From Clostridiales bacterium (GTDB lineage: Bacteria > Bacillota > Clostridia > Lachnospirales > CAG-274): a stretch of 15,121 nt of DNA. Location: the NCBI GenBank assembly GCA_021202835.1, contig JAJQCI010000263.1, positions 1 through 15,121 on the forward strand. The letters run 5' to 3'. Below the pieces are notes generated by a model that was not told the DNA's origin, searched no databases, and worked only from the letters and a program-made list of their open reading frames with translations. Shown here one piece after another: positions 5,903 through 13,648 of this stretch. Position 1 is the stretch's first letter; each line of letters begins with the position of its first letter. The position numbers and the translations under genes are program-made.

Positions 5903-7124
5903 GCTTTTTTGAAATTATTTTTCTTACTGACTCGTTTATTCTTTCCTCGCTTATTCTTCCGTCCTTCACTGCATTTAAAACGCCGTTTAACGACGCCTGA
6001 AAGTCGTCGGGCATAAGAAGCATGTCCGCCCCGGCCATTAGGGCCATTACGGCAGCTTCATCGGGAGAATAGCTTTCAGTCAGAGCCCCCATAGAAAGAG
6101 AATCGGTTATAACAATTCCCTCATAACCCAGCCTTGTCTTTAGAATATCGTCTATTATAACGGAAGAAAGTGAAGCCGGAGTGTCGTCCCCCGTTACATT
6201 TGGCAGGGAAATATGCCCGGCCATTATGAAGTCGGCGTCTTCCTCTATTGCCCTTATAAAGGGCTTAAGCTCCGAGCTTAAAAGCTCATCATATGTTTTG
6301 TCGGTATAGGCGTAGCCCTCGTGAGTGTCGCCTGTTGTTGCTCCGTGACCGGGAAAATGCTTATAACAGGCCAAAATACCCTTGTCATTGAGCCCTTTGG
6401 CCAACTGAACCGCCATTTCCGCCACAACATCCGGGTCGCTGCCGAAGCTTCTTTCTTTAACAACCTGATTTTCGCTGTTTGTAATAACGTCCGCCACAGG
6501 AGCAAAATCCAGATTAAAGCCGTATTCCCTTAAATATTCGCCTATTGTTTCCCCTGCCGAATAGGCTTTCGACGGGTCGCCGGTACTGCCTATGTCAGAC
6601 ATATCCGGTATTTCAGGCACGTCTATTGCATCGCTGTTTCCCAGCCTTGCCACGGTTCCGCCCTCTTCGTCTGCGCCTATGAAGAGAGGAAGACGGCAGA
6701 CCTTGGCCGCATAGTCTTTACAGCCTGAAATAAGGCTTTTAAGCTGTTTCTCTCCTGTTATGTTTTTGGAAAACAACACAATTCCCCCTACAGGATGGGC
6801 CTGAAGGGCGGCGCCCATTCTTTCGTCTGCTTCTGTCAGGGCTTCTTCGTTTACCAAATCCTCGGGAACCACAAAGAAAAGCTGGTTAACCTTTTCTTCA
6901 AGGCTCATACTGTTTAATATGTCTTCTGTTACATCTTCATCTGCCGGTGAAGCCGCTGTCTCTTCACCTTCGGTTTCAGCCGCCGTTTCCGGTGTGACGG
7001 AGGACTGACGGCTTAAATATACCGCAGAACAAACTCCGCCTCCTAAAGCAGACAAAACAATCAGCACTGAAGTTAAAAAAATTTTCCCCACAAAAGATGA
7101 ACGTCTCTTTTTTATTTTTCTCAT
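5889..7124 (-). CDS. nagZ: Membrane-anchored GH3 beta-N-acetylhexosaminidase (NagZ type)
   Basis: Family 3 glycoside hydrolases of the NagZ type remove terminal N-acetylglucosamine from muropeptides or other glycans; this one should act outside the membrane, in cell-wall turnover. The 411-residue protein starts at ATG 7124 (GGTGAT-rich stretch just upstream); a GTG at 7136 is the alternative. Residues 12-37 form a signal anchor, then an Ala/Glu/Thr-rich spacer (about 42-66), then the TIM barrel. Motifs seen are DEEGG (152-156), KERSFGSDPD (about 223-232), KHFPGHG (255-261), GDTHEGY (265-271, the His of the NagZ Asp/His acid-base pair) and VITDSLSM (338-345, nucleophile Asp 341). All catalytic residues are present, so it should be active. 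The second GH3 domain typical of larger enzymes is absent, as normal for NagZ. It lies 24 bases after the PD-(D/E)xK gene and is probably co-transcribed with it. Confidence 0.92.
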   Translation of the reverse strand: MRKIKKRRSSFVGKIFLTSVLIVLSALGGGVCSAVYLSRQSSVTPETAAETEGEETAASPADEDVTEDILNSMSLEEKVNQLFFVVPEDLVNEEALTEADERMGAALQAHPVGGIVLFSKNITGEKQLKSLISGCKDYAAKVCRLPLFIGADEEGGTVARLGNSDAIDVPEIPDMSDIGSTGDPSKAYSAGETIGEYLREYGFNLDFAPVADVITNSENQVVKERSFGSDPDVVAEMAVQLAKGLNDKGILACYKHFPGHGATTGDTHEGYAYTDKTYDELLSSELKPFIRAIEEDADFIMAGHISLPNVTGDDTPASLSSVIIDDILKTRLGYEGIVITDSLSMGALTESYSPDEAAVMALMAGADMLLMPDDFQASLNGVLNAVKDGRISEERINESVRKIISKKLDKQ

Positions 7125-7148
7125 TTGTATCACCACCCCAAAATATAT

Positions 7149-7847
7149 TTATACCTTCCATGAAAATAAAACCGGTTTATATGTATCCCTCACTGTTTTA
7201 ACAGGGCATTCCTGTGTTATGTCAATGGGAGCCTCGACAAAAATTTTAACAGCCCTGTCTGTTTTAAAGCCCTCCGCCCTCTTTTGGGATCTTACAACAC
7301 AGCCGTAAAGACCGTCGAAAAACTCCTCAGCCGGTATTCCCTCTTCTTCTGAACCTGCTTTTTTATAAAATTCGTAAATATTTCTTTTTGTTTTTGTTTC
7401 AAGCCAAACATCCGCAATAACAAGACCGAATATTTTATATTCTTTTGCCTTCAAAGCCGCTTCTTTGCCGCTTCTGTCCTTTTCGAATTCATACTCCCAG
7501 TCGGTATTGGTTATTCTCAAAAAATCCTTTAATATTTCGGGAATTTTTTCCGGCGGATCGCTGTAGCGCTTGGCTTCGATTAAAAGAATTTCCTTAAGCG
7601 AAACATTAACAATAACCCCGTCCAAATGCTTTCGTCCGTTTTCGGAAAATGGCAGTTCAAACCATGAAAATGCCTCTTCTCCGTATTTTTCGGCGGTTTT
7701 TTCATAAGCCTTTGAAAAATTAACGGAAAGATTTCTCTCTGTAAACCCTGTACTGCCCTTCGAGGGATAAAAATTTTTAAAAATTCTGTTGTAAATTTCT
7801 CCGAAGCCGTTTAAAACCTCATCCCAGTGAGAATATTTTATGTCCAT
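7149..7847 (-). CDS. PD-(D/E)xK nuclease-fold protein, role unknown
   Basis: A 232-residue soluble protein with no signal peptide or membrane span. ATG 7847 follows GAGGA (7856-7860) at 8 nt. The core resembles the PD-(D/E)xK fold: HLDGVIVN (74-81, candidate metal ligand D76) followed by EILLIEAKRY (86-95, E91 and K93 as the ExK pair), with an upstream conserved-looking acidic segment and TERNLSVNFSKAY (36-48). This arrangement occurs in restriction enzymes and in many uncharacterised small proteins, so the DNA target and purpose are open. It is not next to a methylase, so a restriction system is unlikely. It is followed at 24 nt by the nagZ-like gene. A strong hairpin separates it from the SGNH operon upstream, and no clear promoter is visible. 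The fold call rests only on these motifs. Confidence 0.65.
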   Translation of the reverse strand: MDIKYSHWDEVLNGFGEIYNRIFKNFYPSKGSTGFTERNLSVNFSKAYEKTAEKYGEEAFSWFELPFSENGRKHLDGVIVNVSLKEILLIEAKRYSDPPEKIPEILKDFLRITNTDWEYEFEKDRSGKEAALKAKEYKIFGLVIADVWLETKTKRNIYEFYKKAGSEEEGIPAEEFFDGLYGCVVRSQKRAEGFKTDRAVKIFVEAPIDITQECPVKTVRDTYKPVLFSWKV

Positions 7848-7868
7848 AATGTTTTTCCTCGTTTTTTT

Positions 7869-7911
7869 GCGTAAAAAGGGGCGATATATGATATATTGCC
7901 CCTTTTTACGC
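7869..7911 (-). terminator. Long bidirectional terminator ending the SGNH operon
   Basis: Positions 7869-7888 pair with 7892-7911 in a nearly perfect 20-bp inverted repeat with a single G-T pair and a 3-nt loop. The inner core GGGGC/GCCCC is flanked by A5 and T5, the classic terminator layout in both directions. It lies 16 nt after the end of the second SGNH copy and just before the ribosome binding site of the nuclease-fold gene, so it may also limit read-through into that gene. Confidence 0.85.
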
Positions 7912-7926
7912 TATAAATTTAAATTA

Positions 7927-8712
7927 TTAACCCTGTTCCGTAATCTGTAAAGCCGCCGTTTCGGCAGACATAAATTTTTTCGCATATGAACGGAGAACCT
8001 TTGTCCATATGTCATAGCCTTCACTTGACAAATGAACATAGCCGTCCGAAGCATATTCCTGTTTTAAATTGCCTTTTTCATCTGTTAAGCTGCCCCCTAT
8101 ATCTATAAATTCGGCATAGTCATAGTTTTCTGTGTAGACAGCCATTTTTTCGTTAAATATTTTCATATTTGCATTGTTAAGGTTTTGCTTTTGAGCCGCT
8201 TCACACATATAGGTCAGGCCTATTACATAAATCTTGGCGTTCGGCGCCTTGCTGTGAATTCTGAAAATAAGATTGTTGTAGTTTTCAACACAGTCATCAA
8301 CTGAAATTCAGCCCAAATCATTTGTTCCCAAACATATAAAAACCTTCTCCGAGCCGCTTTTTACAACAGCATCCTCAACAAGCGTCTTTTCACCCTGATA
8401 TAAAGGGTGGAGAGAATCGGAGCTTACCGGGCTTACGGCCTGCCAAAGAGAAAAGCTGCCGGAGGCCAAAAACAGGGGATTTCCCATAAATCCGTCGTCT
8501 TTCGAAAGACAGTAGTTTTTATACCCCAGCATAATAGAGTCTCCCACAAAGGCGGAATTCTTGAAAAATTCATCTGTTTCTCCGTCATAAACAGGCATAT
8601 CATAAACCGACTCTTCTGCAGCTTCTTCCGCCGCAGCCGAAGCGCCCTCAGCCCCGTAAGCATTTACCTGGCCCAAAACCAACAAAGCAATAAGCAAAAA
8701 CACCTTCTTCAT
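7927..8712 (-). pseudogene. SGNH/GDSL hydrolase copy with one in-frame TGA
   Basis: A secreted SGNH esterase/acetyltransferase-type protein, second copy of the gene just upstream. It starts at ATG 8712 behind AGGGGGA, with a signal peptide (MKKVFLLIALLVLG and onward), an Ala/Glu spacer, FVGDSIM (GDS nucleophile block) and LGTNDLG. The next codon is TGA (8308-8310). Translation continues in the same frame through RIHSKAPNAKIYVIG, NYDYAEFIDIG and DGYVHLSSEGYDIW (the Asp/His block) to TAA at 7927. The intact paralogue has TGG (Trp161) exactly at the TGA, so one G-to-A change explains it. As written the protein would stop before its catalytic His. The rest is undamaged, which suggests a recent mutation, a sequencing error, or read-through; TGA is a stop elsewhere here. 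It lies 34 bases after the upstream copy in the same operon. Confidence 0.8.
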
Positions 8713-8746
8713 AAAATTTCCCCCTTTATTATATTTTAAATTTTTA

Positions 8747-9643
8747 TTATTCCTCCGCTTCCTGTGTTTCTTCTGTTTCCTGAGCTTCCGCTGACGCTGC
8801 GGCTTCCTCGGCGGCCATAAAATCCTTTGCATATGCTCTTAAGACCTTAACCCACACGTCATAACCCTCTGTTGTCATATGTACATATTTGTCGGAAGTG
8901 TATTTATACTGTAAGCCGTCCGTAGAGTCTATAAGCCTGTCGCCTATGTTTATGAACTCTAAATAGTCATAATTTTGACAGTAGCTGTACATTTTATCGT
9001 TAAAAATTCTTAAGTTTGCGTTTGTATATCCGCTTTGAGGCTTCTGAGCCGGCGCATAAATATAGGTTGCGCCGATTATATAGATTTTCGTGTCGGGAGC
9101 CTTTTCGTGTATTCTGTAGATAAGTGTGTTATATTCATCAACAGTCTTATCCGGCGTCGTCCAGCCCAAATCATTCATGCCGAAGAACAGAAAAGCCCTG
9201 TCTGCGCCGCTTTTGGCTATAGAGTCTTCAACCGAAAGCTTTTCCCCCTGATAATAGGGATGGAGAGTTGAAGATGTAACAGGGCCTACGGCCTGTAAAA
9301 GAGAGAAGCTTGTTGCCGCCAAAAACAGAGGACTGCCGAAATAGCCGCTTCCCTTTGACTGACAGTATCTCTGAAAGCCTACCATAAGGGAATCTCCTAT
9401 AAAAACGGAGTTTTCGAAAAATTTATCTGTTTCGTCGTCATATATAGGCATATCGGGTACGGGCTTTGCGTAGCGTGTGCCCGATACATAGTTTGTGTTT
9501 TCGCCTGCCGCTTCAGACTCTTCACTTTCGGCGGCGGCCGCAGCTTCAGTCTCCTCAGCTTCACCGGCATAGACAAAACCGCCGCTTACGGCTGAAACCG
9601 AAATCAGCGCCGCAAGAGCAAGAGTACAAATTTTCTTCTTCAT
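8747..9643 (-). CDS. Secreted SGNH/GDSL-family hydrolase
   Basis: Likely esterase or acetyltransferase that works outside the cell on an acylated glycan. 298 residues from ATG 9643, behind AGGAGG (9653-9658) at about 9 nt. Residues 1-27 are a signal peptide (AGEAE after it), 28-50 an Ala/Glu-rich spacer, and 73-275 the SGNH domain: FIGDSLMVG (nucleophile Ser85), GMNDLGW (block III Asn157) and SDKYVHMTTEGYDVW (Asp251, His255). All catalytic residues are visible. A second Ala/Glu-rich tail ends the protein. The gene follows the DHHW gene with a 15-base gap; its ribosome binding site overlaps the end of that gene. The nearest relative is the copy downstream, so the two arose by tandem duplication. 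Neighbouring MBOAT and DHHW proteins point to surface-polymer O-acylation; the actual substrate is not known. Confidence 0.88.
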   Translation of the reverse strand: MKKKICTLALAALISVSAVSGGFVYAGEAEETEAAAAAESEESEAAGENTNYVSGTRYAKPVPDMPIYDDETDKFFENSVFIGDSLMVGFQRYCQSKGSGYFGSPLFLAATSFSLLQAVGPVTSSTLHPYYQGEKLSVEDSIAKSGADRAFLFFGMNDLGWTTPDKTVDEYNTLIYRIHEKAPDTKIYIIGATYIYAPAQKPQSGYTNANLRIFNDKMYSYCQNYDYLEFINIGDRLIDSTDGLQYKYTSDKYVHMTTEGYDVWVKVLRAYAKDFMAAEEAAASAEAQETEETQEAEE

Positions 9644-9658
9644 AAGATTGCTTCCTCC

Positions 9659-10756
9659 TCAGTATATGGCACCGATTCCCAAATCGGTGTCAATTGTGTT
9701 TAAATTGTAAAGTATAAGTGTATTTTCTATTCCGTTTTCGTTTATAAACTCGCTGACGGAACCTCTGTAATATCTTGTGTCAAAAACATATATTGTTTTA
9801 AAATGCTCTGCCAAAAAGGGTATAAGGCAGTTTGCATAGCTGTCTTTTATAATGGCAAGTGAACCCTCTGCCCTCTCTGAATTGTTTGTTATTTCAACAA
9901 GAGGGTGAATGTTGTTTAAAAACAGGGAATACTTGTCCTTTTTGTCCAAATAATCGAAGTTATAAAAGCTGTCCGTTACCTCCTCCGTATCGGGATAGCT
10001 TACCGTAAAAGCAGTGCCGCTTTTATAAACCTCTATTGTGTCGGCCTTGCCGGTTCCCATATTTACCTTTGAAAATACAGTGCCTTTAAAGTCGTCGGTT
10101 ACCTGAGTTATTTCAAAATAATCCTCACCCAGCGGTTCAAAGCCCATTCTTTCGGCTATTTCTCTGTAGGCAATATAGGCGCCCCTTGTTGTCCAGTGGT
10201 GGTCTAAGCTGTAGAAAAGCTTTTCCTCCCTGTTTTGATAAAGGGCTTCGGAAACATCTGTATTTTCCGTTTTCGTAAGGGAATAATATTCCTCCATTGT
10301 TTCAAGCTGTGTCGGCTCCTCGGCAAACCGGGGCAGCTTATCACTGTAAATCTGCGCCGCAGTGGGAACAAGAGTCAAATAAACCCTGCCCTCTGTTTTA
10401 TCACTGAAATCATTAAACCTTTGGGCGATTTCCTCCGTGCGGCCGGGCTTTTCATATTTTTCATAAAAGCCGCCGTCTTTTCCTATATAAACGCCGTTTA
10501 CTTCCTTTTGGCCCAAAACGTAAACCGAAAACCTGCCGTTAAGCTCCATAAAGAAGTCTCTTAGGGGAAAGTGGTCTTCGACATATGTGCCTATATCATC
10601 CATAAAGCCGCCGCTTATTATATTTTCGGCGGTAAATTCGGGAAATTCCTGAAGATATCTGTTTTCGTTTTCCGAAAAATCAGCTTTAGGCAACATTATA
10701 AAGGCGGCCAGAAAAATTATTACCGTAACAGAAGGCAAAATATAAAATTTTTTCAT
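9659..10756 (-). CDS. DHHW-family (AlgJ/AlgX-like) membrane-anchored O-acyltransfer protein
   Basis: 365 residues, anchored by an N-terminal span (about 5-23) with the rest outside. It carries the marks of the DHHW family, the SGNH-like partners of MBOAT proteins in polysaccharide acetylation: SENENRYLQEFP (28-39), DHFPLRD (61-67), SLDHHWTTRGAYIAY (183-197, the Asp-His pair) and IIKDSYANCLIPFL (302-315, nucleophile Ser306 in KDS). It is therefore expected to move an acyl group delivered by the MBOAT protein onto a surface glycan. AAGGAAG upstream of ATG 10756 overlaps the stop of the previous gene, with a longish spacer of about 12 nt. It lies 17 nt after the DUF2130 gene and 15 nt before the SGNH gene. 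Acceptor polymer unknown. Confidence 0.9.
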   Translation of the reverse strand: MKKFYILPSVTVIIFLAAFIMLPKADFSENENRYLQEFPEFTAENIISGGFMDDIGTYVEDHFPLRDFFMELNGRFSVYVLGQKEVNGVYIGKDGGFYEKYEKPGRTEEIAQRFNDFSDKTEGRVYLTLVPTAAQIYSDKLPRFAEEPTQLETMEEYYSLTKTENTDVSEALYQNREEKLFYSLDHHWTTRGAYIAYREIAERMGFEPLGEDYFEITQVTDDFKGTVFSKVNMGTGKADTIEVYKSGTAFTVSYPDTEEVTDSFYNFDYLDKKDKYSLFLNNIHPLVEITNNSERAEGSLAIIKDSYANCLIPFLAEHFKTIYVFDTRYYRGSVSEFINENGIENTLILYNLNTIDTDLGIGAIY

Positions 10757-10773
10757 ACTGTTTTCACGCTTCC

Positions 10774-12171
10774 TTAATTTTCGCTTTCTGCCTTAAGCTC
10801 ATCAAACATAGCCTTAACCGAAGGCGCATTTTTCGTAAGTCTCTTAATGCTCAAATCATCGGCCTTTTTGTTTGCAAGGCGAAGATTGTTTTCAGATGAG
10901 AGAAGCGCCGACTTTGTTTTTTGAAGATGGTCTATTGTTTTGTCGATTTCTTCAATGGCAGTGTTAAATCTTTCGCTGGCCAGACGGTAGTTTCTGGCGA
11001 AGCCCTCTTTAAAAAGCTGCATATTTTCTTCAAAATGTGAAATATCCACCTGCTGACTGCGGACGATTTGAAGCTCCTGTTTATATTTGAGAGAGTTCTG
11101 TGACGCATTCCTCAAAAGAGTAATTATTGGTATGAAAAACTGAGGGCGAATAACATACATTTTGGGATATCTGTAGGAAACATCCACAATACCGTTGTTA
11201 TAGAAATCATTGTCTATTTCAAGAAGAGAAACAAGAATAGCATATTCACAGCCCTTTTCACGCCTGTCTTTGTCAAGCTCTTTGAAAAAGTCTTCGTTTT
11301 TGTGCTTTGTGGAGGTTGTGTCGGCTTCATTTTTCATCTCGAACATTATGGAAATGAATTCCGTACCGTCCTCACTGCACTCACGGTAAATAAAATCGCC
11401 CTTGCTGCCGGATCTGGCGTCGTTGTCCTTTTCGAAATAGGCATTGGGAAAGGCTGTCATACGAATGGAGTTAAACTGTGTAAGACAATGCTGTTCAAGG
11501 CTTTCGCCTATCATTTTAGTGGACTGACGGGCCTTAAAGTCTTTATAATATTCAATCTGTTCGTCTTTAAGCTTAAGCTTTTCCTCATACTGCTCCTGAA
11601 GGGCCTTTTCACTCAGGCGGCTTTCAGTTTCTTTGCTTTTAAGCTCGCCCTTAAGATCCGCAATTTCCGTAACCTTTTGAGAAATTTCTCTGTTTTTCTT
11701 TTCAACCGCTTCCGAAACGGCAAGTCTTTTCTCTGTTTCTCCTGCCTTAAGTCTGGCCTGAAGCTCCGTTATTTTTTGATTATAGGATGAAATTGCAGCA
11801 TCCCTTTTTGATATGCTTTCTGAATATTTTTTTGTTTCCGCCGAAAACTCTTCATTTCTTTTTTTCAAAGCCTCGGAAACAGCAAGGCTTTTGGCTGTTT
11901 CACCTGCTTCTATTTTGGCCCGAAGCTCCGCAATCTGCCTGTCCCTCGCCGCAATCTCCGCTTCCTTTTCGGTTATGCTTGCAGTGTGCTGTTTTTCCTC
12001 CTGCATGCGAATAACCCTGAGCTCGCTGTCACGTTTGGCGATTAAGTCTCTTTCACGGCGCTTAAGCTCCGTTTCGAATTCTTTGTCTCTTACCTGCTGT
12101 ACAATCTGGTTATAGCCGGTTTCGTCAACCTGAAAAACCTCTCCGCACTTAGGGCATCTTATCTCCTGCAT
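10774..12171 (-). CDS. DUF2130 protein: coiled coil plus PD-(D/E)xK-like domain
   Basis: A cytoplasmic protein of 465 residues; no signal peptide. It has a half zinc-knuckle CPKCG (6-10), a long coiled coil (about 25-210), the DUF2130 signature YKDFKARQSTKMIGESLEQHC (209-229), and the nuclease-like core GSKGDFIYR (255-263, D259) with FEMKNE (277-282, E278 and K280). A helical C-terminal part (about 375-440) follows. DUF2130 proteins are linked to the PD-(D/E)xK superfamily; their biological role is not established. The coiled coil is an internal duplication: residues 82-110 and 137-165 share GET-K-LAVSEA and flanks at a 55-residue offset. AAGGA lies about 9 nt before ATG 12171. A candidate internal promoter precedes it. 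It sits between MBOAT and DHHW genes, an unexpected place for a DNA-type protein; whether it has any part in acylation is open. Confidence 0.88.
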   Translation of the reverse strand: MQEIRCPKCGEVFQVDETGYNQIVQQVRDKEFETELKRRERDLIAKRDSELRVIRMQEEKQHTASITEKEAEIAARDRQIAELRAKIEAGETAKSLAVSEALKKRNEEFSAETKKYSESISKRDAAISSYNQKITELQARLKAGETEKRLAVSEAVEKKNREISQKVTEIADLKGELKSKETESRLSEKALQEQYEEKLKLKDEQIEYYKDFKARQSTKMIGESLEQHCLTQFNSIRMTAFPNAYFEKDNDARSGSKGDFIYRECSEDGTEFISIMFEMKNEADTTSTKHKNEDFFKELDKDRREKGCEYAILVSLLEIDNDFYNNGIVDVSYRYPKMYVIRPQFFIPIITLLRNASQNSLKYKQELQIVRSQQVDISHFEENMQLFKEGFARNYRLASERFNTAIEEIDKTIDHLQKTKSALLSSENNLRLANKKADDLSIKRLTKNAPSVKAMFDELKAESEN

Positions 12172-12200
12172 ACCCTCAAATCCTTTCTCTTTAGTGTTTT

Positions 12201-12229
12201 ATAATACCGTTAATCGAATTGTTTGTTTA
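12201..12229 (-). promoter_or_regulatory. Candidate internal promoter before the DUF2130 gene
   Basis: Minus-strand TAAACA (12224-12229), 17 nt, then TATTAT (12201-12206) lie in the 58-base gap before the DUF2130 gene. Transcription would start near 12194 and supply DUF2130, DHHW and the SGNH genes apart from MBOAT. The -35 matches 4 of 6. Confidence 0.4.
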
Positions 12230-13648
12230 TCAGAACCTGAAATAAAGAAACGGGCTGAAAGAACTGCTGACCATAAATGAAACCGCTGCGGCAAAAAGCA
12301 AAAACCTCACTCCGCAGTCGGCTAAGCTTACGGCCGCCTTTGCTCCGCTCTTTTTCATTTCAGAAAGCCTGCCCTCATAAAGCTTATAAACAGGTGTTGA
12401 AAAAACAGCCGCCGCCAAAAGAACAACTCCGCTGTTTGTTATATTATACAAAAATGCTCTGTCGATTATTCCGTTTCCGTCTAAAAAGAAAAGCACCTTA
12501 AAATAGCCGCAAATTTCCGAAAGACTCGTCAAGTCGAATATGCCGAAGCCCACAACCACCAAAAACAGGGCATAAAAATGCCTTAACGCTCCCGGCAGCT
12601 TTTCAAGGGCCTTTCCCCATATAAATTTTTCACATATGAGAATAACGGCATAATAAAGCCCCCAAATAAGAAAGTTCCACGATGCTCCGTGCCAAATTCC
12701 CGTAAGGCCCCACACTATGCAAATGTTGACAATGTGCCTTAAAACGCCCCATCGGTTTCCTCCCAGCGGAATATAAACATAGTCTCTGAACCAGCTTGAA
12801 AGGGATATATGCCACCTGCGCCAAAATTCCGTTATGGATTTTGAAATAAGGGGATAGTTAAAGTTTTCCAAATAATGAAAGCCCATCATACGCCCCATAC
12901 CTATGGCCATATCGCCGTAGCCGCTGAAATCATAATAAAGCTGAAGCGTAAAGCAGATTATGCCGAGCCAGGCTGACAAAACAGAAAGCTCACCGAACTC
13001 TGCGGCCTTGATCACACTCCACACCGCCCCCAGCCTGTCGGCTATAAGAACCTTTTTGAATATGCCTATAAGAAGTCTTGAAACACCCTCTGAAAAATTA
13101 TCCGGGCTGTGTTCTCTTTCACGAAGCTCTTCTGTAATGTCTGAAAATCTGACAATAGGGCCGGCTATAAGCTGCGGAAACATACAAACATAGCATACAA
13201 AATTGACAGCATTTCTTTCTGCTTTAACCTTCCCCGTGTAAACATCGGCACAGCAGCTCAAAATCTGGAATGTAAAAAAGCTTATGCCTATTGGAAGGTC
13301 GGGCAGGCTCACCTCCAGATTTAACGGGGTGAGCGCATTTATATTTTCGACTATAAAGCCTATATATTTGTAATACATCAGAGAACCGAGACAAATAACA
13401 ACGCTTATAATCAAAAAGCCTGCCCTGAGAACCTTAATTTCATAATATTTTTCAATAAGCAGACAGCAGACATAGCCTACAAGAGCCGAAAAAATCAAAA
13501 GCAGAATATAAACGGGCTCTCCCCAGCCGTAGAAAACAAGGCTGCCGGCCAAAAGTATAAAATTTTTAGCCCTGAAGGGGACTGCGAAATACACAATCAG
13601 AAACAAGGGCAAAAACAAAAACAAAAATTCCAAACTGCTGAAAACCAT
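12230..13648 (-). CDS. MBOAT membrane O-acyltransferase (AlgI/PatA type)
   Basis: Takes an acyl group, usually acetyl from acetyl-CoA, and passes it across the membrane to an external partner. 472 residues, mostly membrane spanning (roughly ten segments). The MBOAT signature is clear: FFTFQ (124-128), AGPIVRF (162-168), FWRRWHISLSSWFRDYVYIPLGG (275-297, H280) and GIWHGASWNF (317-326, the invariant catalytic H320). This pattern places it with AlgI, PatA and DltB-like proteins, closest by eye to AlgI/PatA. ATG 13648 follows the TAA of the DUF4358 gene with no gap (TAAATG), and GAGGAA lies about 11 nt upstream inside that gene, so translation is probably coupled. With the DHHW and SGNH genes downstream it forms a complete O-acylation machine. 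The acceptor is not encoded here. Confidence 0.95.
   Translation of the reverse strand: MVFSSLEFLFLFLPLFLIVYFAVPFRAKNFILLAGSLVFYGWGEPVYILLLIFSALVGYVCCLLIEKYYEIKVLRAGFLIISVVICLGSLMYYKYIGFIVENINALTPLNLEVSLPDLPIGISFFTFQILSCCADVYTGKVKAERNAVNFVCYVCMFPQLIAGPIVRFSDITEELREREHSPDNFSEGVSRLLIGIFKKVLIADRLGAVWSVIKAAEFGELSVLSAWLGIICFTLQLYYDFSGYGDMAIGMGRMMGFHYLENFNYPLISKSITEFWRRWHISLSSWFRDYVYIPLGGNRWGVLRHIVNICIVWGLTGIWHGASWNFLIWGLYYAVILICEKFIWGKALEKLPGALRHFYALFLVVVGFGIFDLTSLSEICGYFKVLFFLDGNGIIDRAFLYNITNSGVVLLAAAVFSTPVYKLYEGRLSEMKKSGAKAAVSLADCGVRFLLFAAAVSFMVSSSFSPFLYFRF

Noticed and set aside
8250..8310. Selenocysteine insertion at the TGA of the second SGNH gene
   Set aside because: The paralogue has Trp, the site is not the nucleophile, and only weak hairpin potential follows the TGA.
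8308..8832. A longer start at 8832 for the second SGNH gene
   Set aside because: The extra 40 residues are basic low complexity read out of frame from the upstream SGNH tail; ATG 8712 has a good ribosome binding site and a signal peptide.
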